Assembly: GCA_963839165.1 (NCBI GenBank)
Contig: CAWIUG010000005.1
Coordinates: 1,178,001-1,242,000 of the forward strand
Length of the DNA stretch: 64,000 bases
Direction of reading: 5' to 3'
Origin: DATFVA01 sp963839165
GTDB taxonomy: Bacteria; Bacteroidota; Ignavibacteria; Ignavibacteriales; Ignavibacteriaceae
Shown here: in pieces, positions 1 to 7,500 of the stretch
Layout of the letters: each line of letters starts with the position of its first letter
Position numbering within the stretch: the first letter of the stretch is position 1
The notes under the pieces: model-generated
Told to the model about the DNA's origin: nothing
The model's database searches: none
Seen by the model: only the letters and a program-made list of their open reading frames with translations
Program-made: the position numbers and the translations under genes

Positions 1-2
1 CA

Positions 3-1490
3 GTGCTGATCGATGGTAAAGTGAGTTACGCAAAAGGAACACAGGAGAATTTAAAAAGATTGTCGCAGGCCGATCTGATGGGACTGATATTTCCAAGAAA
101 ATACGGAGGACTAAATGCTCCCTTCATGGTGTATATTATGTCTATTGAGCTTGTCTCCCGCGCCGATGCCTCATTGATGAACCTATATGGACTGCAGGAT
201 ATTGCCGATACAATCAGGAAATTCGGAAATGAAGATCAGAGACAGGAATTTCTCCCCGGATTCTGTTCCGGCAAATATACCGGGGCAATGGCTCTTACAG
301 AACCCGATGCGGGCTCTGACCTTCAGGCTGTTAAGCTTCACGCCTACCAGGATGAAAAAGGCAGCTGGTTCCTTAAAGGTGTTAAAAGATTTATAACAAA
401 TGGAAATGGTGATATACTGCTTGTTCTGGCCAGGTCTGAACCGGGTACAAAAGACGGACGCGGACTGAGTATGTTCGTTTGCTACGGCGACGAAACTGTG
501 AGAGTAAGAAGAATTGAGCATAAGCTCGGCATCCACGGTTCCCCTACCTGTGAACTTCAGTTTAACGATACTCCCGCTCAGTTAATAGGAAACAGGAGAT
601 TCGGACTCATCAAATATGTATTCGAGCTGATGTTCCGCGCGAGGATGGGAGTATCCGCGCAGGCAATGGGAATCTCACAGGCAGCCTACGAAATGGCCGT
701 AAAGTATGCACGTGAAAGAGAACAGTTCGGAAAACCGATCATCAATATACCGGTTGTTTCAAATATACTGATAGATATGAGGACCCTGCTTGAAGCCAAC
801 CGGGCACTGCTTTATGAAGCTGCAAGGAGCGTTGATAAGAAGGAAGTACTTGAGATGCAGATCGAAAAGCTTAAAGAAGCAGGCAAAGGTACCCAGGAAG
901 AAAACTTCAGACTTAAACAGCTTACGAAGGAAACAAACCTGCTCACCCCGATGTGCAAGTATGTTCTTACCGAATCGGCCAATAAGATTACGTACGATGC
1001 ATTGCAGATACATGGCGGAACAGGATATATGAAGGAATTTAAGATAGAAAGACTGGCACGGGACGCGAGGATTACAAACATTTATGAAGGTACCTCTCAG
1101 CTCCAGGTTGTTGCGGCAATAGGAGGCGTGTTTAATGATGTGCTCGGCTACAGGTTCGATGAGAAGGAAAAGAAAGAATACAGAGGCGGCGTCGCTCCTT
1201 TACGTAATCACCTGGTAGAGATAAGGGAGATATTAAAGGACTGTATTAAGTATGTAACTGATAAAAAGGATCCCGCTTTCCAGGAAGTTGTTGGAAAAGA
1301 TCTTCTTGAACTTTATACGTATCTCGTTGTCGGTTACCTGCTTCTCGATCAGGCTGAGATCGAACCGCAGAAAGTTTTCTCAGCCAACCGGTATATACTT
1401 TATTCACTTGCAAACGCAAGAAAGAATGCTGAGTCGATTAAGGACGGCTTATTCAACGATATACTTCACGCGGAAGAAATTTTAGCTTAA
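3..1490 (+). CDS. Acyl-CoA dehydrogenase, 5'-truncated by window edge
   Basis: FAD-dependent acyl-CoA dehydrogenase, expected to introduce the alpha-beta double bond in an acyl-CoA in the cytoplasm. The visible 495 residues run from the N-terminal helical domain through the middle beta domain (MALTEPDAGSD, ITNGNGD), the C-terminal helical domain (AREREQFGKPI) and the active-site loop QIHGGTGY ... NIYEGTSQ, where the Glu of YEGT is the usual catalytic base position. A further C-terminal region of about 120 residues makes it one of the longer ACAD types. The frame is open to the first base and family members have more N-terminal sequence, so the true start lies outside the window; the GTG at position 3 is only the first in-frame candidate. 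Substrate length cannot be read from sequence. Confidence 0.93.
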   Translation: MLIDGKVSYAKGTQENLKRLSQADLMGLIFPRKYGGLNAPFMVYIMSIELVSRADASLMNLYGLQDIADTIRKFGNEDQRQEFLPGFCSGKYTGAMALTEPDAGSDLQAVKLHAYQDEKGSWFLKGVKRFITNGNGDILLVLARSEPGTKDGRGLSMFVCYGDETVRVRRIEHKLGIHGSPTCELQFNDTPAQLIGNRRFGLIKYVFELMFRARMGVSAQAMGISQAAYEMAVKYAREREQFGKPIINIPVVSNILIDMRTLLEANRALLYEAARSVDKKEVLEMQIEKLKEAGKGTQEENFRLKQLTKETNLLTPMCKYVLTESANKITYDALQIHGGTGYMKEFKIERLARDARITNIYEGTSQLQVVAAIGGVFNDVLGYRFDEKEKKEYRGGVAPLRNHLVEIREILKDCIKYVTDKKDPAFQEVVGKDLLELYTYLVVGYLLLDQAEIEPQKVFSANRYILYSLANARKNAESIKDGLFNDILHAEEILA

Positions 1491-1519
1491 AAATTGATCC
1501 AATAAAAGGTGAGATAAAA

Positions 1520-1732
1520 ATGACAGATAAACAAATCTTCTACTACAAAATTTTTGATGATAAAGAACGTCTCAACTATATGAAATCATCGCTTCCTCAC
1601 AGCGAGCTCGAGAGCCTTCTGAGGGAGTATGAGAGAAATCATCAGAAATATTTCAATCCTGAGTTCATTCAGTTCCTCAGAGAAAAGGACATTGAAGCTG
1701 AACTGATCGAAGTCAGCGACATTTCCTATTAA
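1520..1732 (+). CDS. Small conserved-looking hypothetical protein (70 aa)
   Basis: Not recognised. A 70-residue, highly charged, probably soluble protein rich in Glu, Lys, Tyr and Phe, predicted mostly helical, with no signal peptide or membrane segment. It begins 29 bases after the acyl-CoA dehydrogenase stop and has a clear ribosome-binding site (AAAGGTGAG, about 6 bases before ATG), so it is likely the last gene of that operon. The hairpin repeat cluster starts five bases after its stop. Function unknown. Confidence 0.7.
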   Translation: MTDKQIFYYKIFDDKERLNYMKSSLPHSELESLLREYERNHQKYFNPEFIQFLREKDIEAELIEVSDISY

Positions 1733-1736
1733 TTTA

Positions 1737-1899
1737 TTGCCGTCGGTTAAAACCGTATCCGTCGGTTAAAACCGTATCCGTCGGTTAAAACCAATATCCG
1801 TCGGTTAAAACCGACGGCAATATTAATTATTTGCCGTTGACTTTAGCCAACGGACAAAGGTTCCAGCCCATACATCTATTACCGTTGGCTTTAGCCAAA
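1737..1899. repeat. Cluster of tandem and inverted CCGTCGGTT / CCGTTGGCT repeats
   Basis: Four copies of CCGTCGGTTAAAACC begin at 1740, 1759, 1778 and 1798 (period 19, 19, 20). The outer ends form a perfect 12-bp inverted repeat: TTGCCGTCGGTT at 1737-1748 against AACCGACGGCAA at 1809-1820. Two related hairpin units follow, TTGCCGTTGACTTTAGCCAACGG from 1831 and ACCGTTGGCTTTAGCCAA from about 1880, each of the form CCGTTGrC-TTTA-GCCAACGG. They look like copies of an interspersed palindromic element inserted between the small gene and the peptidase gene. They could also act as a bidirectional transcript end, but there is no U-tract after any of them. Confidence 0.85.
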
Positions 1900-1995
1900 C
1901 TGCAGATCAATCCTTTTTTGTCTTAATTTTGATTCTTATTTTGACTAAATTTTAAAGTTAATTTTTCTGTATCATATTGTTTTAAGGACACACTA

Positions 1996-3234
1996 ATGAA
2001 ATATTCAGTACTCATTTTAGCCTGCCTGATGCTTGCGATCTCCTATAGTAACACTTCAGCCCAGGTTGAAAAGGATAAGGGAGTTTTCGTTGAACCAAAA
2101 AAGGGATTCTACGATGAAATAAAAACAGCCGTAAAAGATTACAATAACCCAACGAAAGAAAAGAAAAAAGAGTTCAGGGTTGATATGAGTAATGTCAACG
2201 CCCCGAAGTCAATCGATGAATTCACAAAATACTGGTACAACGATCCGATCTCCCAGGGTCAGACCGGAACCTGCTGGTCATTTTCCACTACTTCTTTCTT
2301 TGAATCCGAGGTCTACCGTCGTGAGCACAAGAAAGTTAAGCTCTCCGAAATCTTCACTGTTTATTGGGAGTATGTGGAGAAAGCAAAAAGATTTGTTGAA
2401 GAAAGAGGCAATTCCCTCTTTGATGAAGGATCGGAAGCAAACGCTGTGAAGAGAATTTACAAGATGTACGGTGCTGTTCCGGAAGACAGTTACGCCTGTA
2501 TGCTGCCGGGACAAAAATTCCCCGACCACAGTCTTATGATTAAAGAAATGAGAGACTACCTTAACCATGTTAAAGATATGAACGCATGGGACGAAGATGA
2601 AGTGATCAGGGTGATTAAGTCGACGTTAAATCACTACCTTGGCGAACCTCCAACACAGGTTACTGTCGACGGAAAAACATATACTCCAAAAGAATATCTT
2701 TCTGATTACCTGAAAATTAATCCCGATGATTATGTTGACGTTCTGTCATATACCCAGAAACCTTACTGGCAGCAGGTTGAATATGAAGTGCCGGACAATT
2801 GGTGGCATAACGCGGATTACTATAATGTTCCCCTCGACGATTACATGAACGCTCTTAATAATGCTATTAAGAACGGTTATACCATGTCGATCGGCGGAGA
2901 CGTTTCAGAGCCTGGTTACGATGCATGGAACAAGGTTGCTATCATTCCATCTTTCGACATCCCTGCCGAGTACATAGATGAGAACGCGAGAGAATTCAGG
3001 TTCAATAATGAAACCACTACCGACGACCACGGAATTCATATGGTAGGTTACACTAATAAAGACGGTGTTATGTGGTATCTCATTAAAGATTCAGGGTCAG
3101 GATCAAGAAACCTGGACCCCAAGGGTTATTACTTCTTCAGAGAAGATTACGTGAAACTGAAAATGATGGACTTCCTGGTTCATAAAGACGCGGTTAAAGA
3201 CCTCCTTGCAAAATTCCAGGTAACTCAGAAATAA
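1996..3234 (+). CDS. Secreted C1-family cysteine peptidase (bleomycin hydrolase-like)
   Basis: Papain-fold cysteine peptidase of the C1B/aminopeptidase C type, exported by a signal peptide (residues 1 to about 22, ending SNTSA). Seen directly: the oxyanion Gln87 and nucleophile Cys93 in QGQTGTCWSFS, and the His block DDHGIHMVGY with His345 six residues before GY as in papain. The third triad position, usually Asn in an NSWG motif, is Asp365 in IKDSGSGS, and the following Trp is missing. The end FREDYVKLKMMDFLVHKDAV resembles the tail of bleomycin hydrolases. At 412 residues it fits that family. It may be a peptidase with altered activity. It is monocistronic and followed by a hairpin. Confidence 0.88.
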   Translation: MKYSVLILACLMLAISYSNTSAQVEKDKGVFVEPKKGFYDEIKTAVKDYNNPTKEKKKEFRVDMSNVNAPKSIDEFTKYWYNDPISQGQTGTCWSFSTTSFFESEVYRREHKKVKLSEIFTVYWEYVEKAKRFVEERGNSLFDEGSEANAVKRIYKMYGAVPEDSYACMLPGQKFPDHSLMIKEMRDYLNHVKDMNAWDEDEVIRVIKSTLNHYLGEPPTQVTVDGKTYTPKEYLSDYLKINPDDYVDVLSYTQKPYWQQVEYEVPDNWWHNADYYNVPLDDYMNALNNAIKNGYTMSIGGDVSEPGYDAWNKVAIIPSFDIPAEYIDENAREFRFNNETTTDDHGIHMVGYTNKDGVMWYLIKDSGSGSRNLDPKGYYFFREDYVKLKMMDFLVHKDAVKDLLAKFQVTQK

Positions 3235-3248
3235 TCCCGCATTCCCCG

Positions 3249-3290
3249 GAGCAGCGATAACCCATCGCTGCTCTATCATACTCCTTTTTT
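3249..3290 (+). terminator. Probable intrinsic terminator after the C1 peptidase gene
   Basis: A perfect 10-bp stem GAGCAGCGAT / ATCGCTGCTC (3249-3258 and 3264-3273) with a 5-base loop lies 14 bases after the peptidase stop. A T-run occurs at 3285-3290, eleven bases downstream of the stem, so the U-tract is displaced and termination may be weak. Confidence 0.6.
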
Positions 3291-3377
3291 GGTTCTCCAT
3301 TCAAAGAAGGAATACCTTGAAAAGGTCGGAATAATAGTTTAAATTACGGCCTAAATTACGACACAAAAGGTTACCCC

Positions 3378-3659
3378 ATGAGACAAATTAATGTATCCAG
3401 TGATATCATTCCCGTAGGTCAATTTAAATCAGGTTTAGCTAAATACCTTAAGGAAATTCAGGAGAAGAAAAATTCTTTGATTATTACTCAAAACGGAAAA
3501 CCTGCTGGAGTCCTTATATCACCATCCGAATTTGATGAGTTACGTAACACAAAATTATTTATCGAGTCTATCTCCCGTGGATTATCAGATTCAGAAAAAG
3601 GAAATAGACTTACAACCTCAGAACTAAAAAAAGAACTTGGAAAAGCCAGAGTAAAATAG
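3378..3659 (+). CDS. Phd/YefM-family antitoxin
   Basis: Antitoxin of a type II toxin-antitoxin pair. The 93-residue protein has the Phd/YefM fold: an N-terminal DNA-binding half with the pattern IIPVGQFKSGLAKYLKEI followed by LIITQNGKPAGVLISPSEFDEL, and a charged C-terminal tail (LTTSELKKELGKARVK) of the kind that wraps the toxin. The start is supported by AAAGG upstream of ATG. The toxin gene begins 4 bases after its stop, the usual antitoxin-first order. Autoregulation at the promoter just upstream is expected from the family. Confidence 0.92.
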   Translation: MRQINVSSDIIPVGQFKSGLAKYLKEIQEKKNSLIITQNGKPAGVLISPSEFDELRNTKLFIESISRGLSDSEKGNRLTTSELKKELGKARVK

Positions 3660-3663
3660 CCTG

Positions 3664-3966
3664 ATGAAATTATACTGGACGAAGGAAGCGTCAATCCAGC
3701 TTCAGGAAATAGAAAAGTATATTTCCAAAGATGATCCTCAAAAAGCTATAAAGTTTGTGAATAGTTTAATTTCAGCTTCGGAAAAAATTCCCGCAAACCC
3801 TGATAGGGGAAGAATTGTTCCGGAACTATCGATAGGACCAATCAGAGAGATCATATTTAAAAACTATCGAATCGTATACATCCGGAAAAAGTCGGAAATC
3901 GAGATTCTAACTGTTTTTGAGGGACAAAAGTTATTGAATGAAAGCGAAATCCTGAAAAATATCTGA
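3664..3966 (+). CDS. RelE/ParE-family toxin
   Basis: Toxin partner of the preceding Phd-like antitoxin. The 100 residues match the ParE/RelE pattern: an N-terminal strand and helix (LYWTKEASIQLQEIEKYISK), a second helix (KAIKFVNSLISASEKI), the NPDRGRIVPEL turn, and the terminal strands REIIFKNYRIVYIRKK ... EILTVFEGQKLL. The REI..NYRIVY block is typical of ParE (gyrase-poisoning) more than of RelE (ribosome-dependent mRNase), but the target cannot be settled from sequence. The gene is intact. Confidence 0.92.
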   Translation: MKLYWTKEASIQLQEIEKYISKDDPQKAIKFVNSLISASEKIPANPDRGRIVPELSIGPIREIIFKNYRIVYIRKKSEIEILTVFEGQKLLNESEILKNI

Positions 3967-4078
3967 CTAGAGATCAGATTCATAAAAAGGAAAGAGACTT
4001 TTTACCTTATCTTAATTCATCCATTCTGCTTATATTTCAAACTCAATTTTTTCTAAATATTATCCTATTCTCCTGTTT

Positions 4079-6025
4079 ATGTACGACTTTATTTTTAAAC
4101 CCTTCTCACAAATGACCGATGAAGATTATGCCGCGGTCGGGTTCAAATCCGGAATTGAAATTCATCAGCAATTACTAACAGATAAAAAACTTTTCTGCAG
4201 GTGTCCCGCCGGCAAATACAGCAGGCATTACGACGCCGAGATCCTCAGGCATATGCGGCCAACTTTAAGCGAACTTGGTGTGTATGACGGCACTGCCCTG
4301 ATGGAATTCAAGACTAAAAAAGAAATTATCTACCGTATAAACCGTGAAACGGTCTGCACGTATGAGATGGATGATACTCCACCTTTTCTTATAAATGATG
4401 ATGCCCTTGAGATTGCTCTCGGCATCGGTATGCTCTATAACTGCAGTCTTGTTGATGAACTTCATATAGCAAGGAAGCAGTATCTCGATGGAAGCATCCC
4501 TACAGGTTTTCAGAGGACGGCTATTTACGCCCTTAACGGAAAGATCCCTTACAAGGACCGTGAAGTAAAGATCGTGCAGATGTCCATTGAAGAGGATTCC
4601 TGCCGCGAGGTTGAAGATATGGGTCACGAGAGGATCTACCTTACCGACAGACTGGGAATGCCGTTAATTGAAACGGTTACGGGACCTGATATGCGTACTC
4701 CCGTTGAAGTCGCCGAAGTCGCGCGCCTGTGCAGCAAGCTGGTGCGAAGCACGAACCAGGTGCGGCGCGGAATGGGTGCAGCAAGGGAGGATGTAAATGT
4801 CAGCGTTACAGGAGGAACAAGAATAGAGATTAAAGGTGTTCCGCAGATCAAGGACATTCCATTGCTCACCTATAATGAGGCAATGCGCCAGTGGAACCTG
4901 CTGCGGCTTCGTGAAGAGCTGAAGAGCAGAGGAATAACTGAAGAAACTTTCAAAGCTGAATCATTTGACGTAACCGGCGTTCTTAAGAATCCCCACTACA
5001 TCCCCATTAAAAACGCACTTGAGAACGGCGCCTTTCTAAAGTGTGTGGTGCTGAAGGGTTTCTCTGAAGTCCTTCACTGGCAGACACAGACTAACACCTA
5101 TTTTTCCAAAGAGATTTCCGACCGCGTGCGCGTAATCGCCTGCTTAACCACTATCCCTAACATGATTCATTCCGACAGTAAGGGAGATACAATAACCTCT
5201 TCGGAATGGCAGAAAGTAAGGAAGGCATCCGGCGCTAAAGATAATGATACGATGGTGCTTGTGTGGGGAAGCGAAGACGATACTGCAACAGCGGTTAAGG
5301 AAATTATCATTCGCGCAAAAGAGGCTGTCATCGGAATTCCATCTGAAACAAGACAGGCTCTCAGCGACGGTACCAATGGGTTTGAAAGAATTCTTCCCGG
5401 CGCCGACAGAATGTATCCCGATACCGATTTACCGCCTAAGCAGATCCCTGCTGAAACATTACAAAAAATAAAAAGCCAATTGCCCCAGCATTTCTGGGAT
5501 AGAGAGAAATGGTACAGTGAGTTAAAGGTTCCCGCGGATACAATTCCGGACCTCTCAATTTCTCCCTATGCGGAACTGTTCAAAAGGGCTGTGAACGATT
5601 GGAAGATCAACCCGGTCTTTGCAGCTGTTCTCCTGATTCAATTTCCGAAGCGGTTAAGAAAAAAAGGATACGATACTGATATCCTAAATGAGGAAATATT
5701 CTCAGAGATACTTAAGGCATACAGGGATGAGAGGATAACCCGCGACGGAATGCTGCCCCTGCTGGAGAATGTAATCTCGCTGGGACTTTTCTTCGATGAG
5801 CTTCTTCCCCTCCCCTGCACCGATAATGAGCTCGATAAAACATTTAATGAATCGAAGAAAGATCTGAAGCACGTTAAGCTCTACAAGAAAGAAAACAGTG
5901 CGAAAGTAATTATGGGATTCGCGATGAACAGGCTGCGCGGAAGAATTCCCGGGCTCGATGTTTTAACCTATATCCAGAGAAAAGAAAATTCTCTTACTAA
6001 TAATGCTGAAAAGGAGAATGCATAA
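4079..6025 (+). CDS. gatE: Glu-tRNA(Gln) amidotransferase subunit E (archaeal type)
   Basis: GatE binds Glu-tRNA(Gln), phosphorylates the glutamyl group and accepts ammonia from GatD to make Gln-tRNA(Gln). The 648-residue protein starts with the GatB/GatE kinase fold (GFKSGIEIHQQL ... KKLFCRCPAG, two Cys for zinc), has the YEMDDTPPFLIND, GSIPTGFQRT and EEDSCREVED blocks and the LIETVTGPDM ... AREDVNVSV core. It then carries the AspRS-like GAD insertion that separates GatE from GatB (about residues 300 to 460, from VTGVLKNPHYIPI to DRMYPDTDLPP), and ends in a GatB/YqeY-like tail. The length agrees with archaeal GatE. It precedes gatD with a 23-base overlap if the upstream gatD ATG is used. No strong ribosome-binding site is visible. 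GatDE is known from archaea, so this suggests transfer or a rarely described bacterial lineage. Confidence 0.93.
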   Translation: MYDFIFKPFSQMTDEDYAAVGFKSGIEIHQQLLTDKKLFCRCPAGKYSRHYDAEILRHMRPTLSELGVYDGTALMEFKTKKEIIYRINRETVCTYEMDDTPPFLINDDALEIALGIGMLYNCSLVDELHIARKQYLDGSIPTGFQRTAIYALNGKIPYKDREVKIVQMSIEEDSCREVEDMGHERIYLTDRLGMPLIETVTGPDMRTPVEVAEVARLCSKLVRSTNQVRRGMGAAREDVNVSVTGGTRIEIKGVPQIKDIPLLTYNEAMRQWNLLRLREELKSRGITEETFKAESFDVTGVLKNPHYIPIKNALENGAFLKCVVLKGFSEVLHWQTQTNTYFSKEISDRVRVIACLTTIPNMIHSDSKGDTITSSEWQKVRKASGAKDNDTMVLVWGSEDDTATAVKEIIIRAKEAVIGIPSETRQALSDGTNGFERILPGADRMYPDTDLPPKQIPAETLQKIKSQLPQHFWDREKWYSELKVPADTIPDLSISPYAELFKRAVNDWKINPVFAAVLLIQFPKRLRKKGYDTDILNEEIFSEILKAYRDERITRDGMLPLLENVISLGLFFDELLPLPCTDNELDKTFNESKKDLKHVKLYKKENSAKVIMGFAMNRLRGRIPGLDVLTYIQRKENSLTNNAEKENA

Positions 6026-7418
6026 ATTGGCTGACAATAACGGCGATTATAAAGGCTACCGCGGTGAAGCACTTACTACATTGAAGAAATTCGACGCGCT
6101 GGTATGGAGCAATGTAGATTTAACCACAGATGACGGAACATATAACGGGATAATTCTCCCCCGCTCGGAAACCGCAGACGACCAGCACATAGTGCTGAAG
6201 ATACCTGTCGGCTACAACATCGGCATCGCCGCAAAAAAGGTAACCGGTATTATAGTGCACAGCAGAAAAGAAGCTCACTACAAAATACCCGAAAAAGATT
6301 TTCCGTATGAAGCCGATAAACCGCGTGTAAAATTGTTGGGAACGGGCGGCACGATAGCAAGTCGGCTCGATTACAGAACCGGCGCGGTAATACCAGCATT
6401 TTCTCCCGGAGAACTTTATGGTTCGGTTCCCGAGCTTGCAGATTACTGCAACCTTGAAACAGAAAAACTTTACGGAGTGTTCTCTGAGAATATGGGTCCT
6501 GCCCAGTGGCAGGGACTAGCGGAAGCAATCGGAAAGGAAATAGAAAAAGGAGTTCAGGGAATTGTAATAGGTCATGGAACCGACACGATGCACCACACAG
6601 CCGCGATATTGTCGTTCATGGTTCAGAACTCGCCTGTACCAATAGTGATGGTTGGATCGCAGCGCTCAAGCGACCGCCCTTCCTCTGATGCAGCTCTGAA
6701 CCTGATCCATAGCGTAAAGACTGCCGCGGAAAGCGACATAGCTGAAACAATGGTTTGTATGTTTGGTCCCACCAGCGATGTGTACGGACTCCTCCACCGG
6801 GGAACACGCGTAAGGAAAATGCATTCAAGCTACAGGTCTACTTTCAGAACAATAGGCGACATCCCCATAGCAAAAGTAAGCCGCACGGAAATAACTCCGC
6901 TTCGCGAAGACTATAAAAGAAGAAGAGATGACAAAGATGTAATCGTCAACCCCGTTTTCGAAGAAAAAGTAACCATAGTTTATTATTATCCGAATATGCA
7001 TCCCGACATCATAGATTCACTTGTTGATAACGGCTATAAAGGAATAATAATAGCAGGTACAGGATTAGGACATGTAAACAGGCCTATGTATCCCGCACTG
7101 AAGAGAGCGTATGAAAAAGGAGTCGCGGTATATATGACCGTTCAGACTCTCTGGGGATACGTTCAGATGTACGTTTATGAAACTGGAAGAGAAATTATGG
7201 AGCTGGGAGTAATTCCCGCGGCTAATATGCTTCCGGAAGTAGCTTACGTTAAGCTTGGCTGGGCGCTGGGACAGACAGATGACCTTGAGAAAGTAAAAGA
7301 AATAATGCTCACTCCTATTGCCGGTGAAATAACTGAACGAGAACCAAGCAATGGATACCTCGTTTATCAGGGCGGCTTACCCGAAGTAGAAGAGTTTATT
7401 TCGAAGTACAAAAAATAA
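6003..7418 (+). CDS. gatD: Glu-tRNA(Gln) amidotransferase subunit D (asparaginase-like)
   Basis: GatD hydrolyses an amide donor (Asn or Gln) and channels ammonia to GatE. It has the GatD N-terminal beta domain (DALVWSNVDL ... GIILPRSE ... IVLKIPVGYNIG, about residues 25-90) and then an L-asparaginase-type domain. Active-site residues visible, counted from ATG 6003, are Thr117 in GTGGTIAS, Thr193-Asp194 in HGTDTMHHTA, and Lys272 in VRKMHSS. The fused N-terminal domain separates it from plain asparaginases. Start: ATG 6003 overlaps gatE and has no SD. ATG 6018 touches the AGGAG at 6012-6016 and is too close. A TTG at 6027, ten bases after that AGGAG and just past the gatE stop, is the better-placed alternative. 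Both subunits look intact and cotranscribed. Confidence 0.92.
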   Translation: MLKRRMHKLADNNGDYKGYRGEALTTLKKFDALVWSNVDLTTDDGTYNGIILPRSETADDQHIVLKIPVGYNIGIAAKKVTGIIVHSRKEAHYKIPEKDFPYEADKPRVKLLGTGGTIASRLDYRTGAVIPAFSPGELYGSVPELADYCNLETEKLYGVFSENMGPAQWQGLAEAIGKEIEKGVQGIVIGHGTDTMHHTAAILSFMVQNSPVPIVMVGSQRSSDRPSSDAALNLIHSVKTAAESDIAETMVCMFGPTSDVYGLLHRGTRVRKMHSSYRSTFRTIGDIPIAKVSRTEITPLREDYKRRRDDKDVIVNPVFEEKVTIVYYYPNMHPDIIDSLVDNGYKGIIIAGTGLGHVNRPMYPALKRAYEKGVAVYMTVQTLWGYVQMYVYETGREIMELGVIPAANMLPEVAYVKLGWALGQTDDLEKVKEIMLTPIAGEITEREPSNGYLVYQGGLPEVEEFISKYKK

Positions 7419-7500
7419 TACCCTTCAAACTGTAGTTTAAAGCACGTCCCTTCCCTTCCTTTTTTGTAATTTGGTCACCTTTGAAATCAATACTCAGAAG

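Noticed and set aside
3378..3966. Toxin-antitoxin pair as the edge of a mobile element carrying gatDE
   Set aside because: No integrase, direct repeats or tRNA end flank the pair or the gatDE genes, so a mobile unit is not supported.
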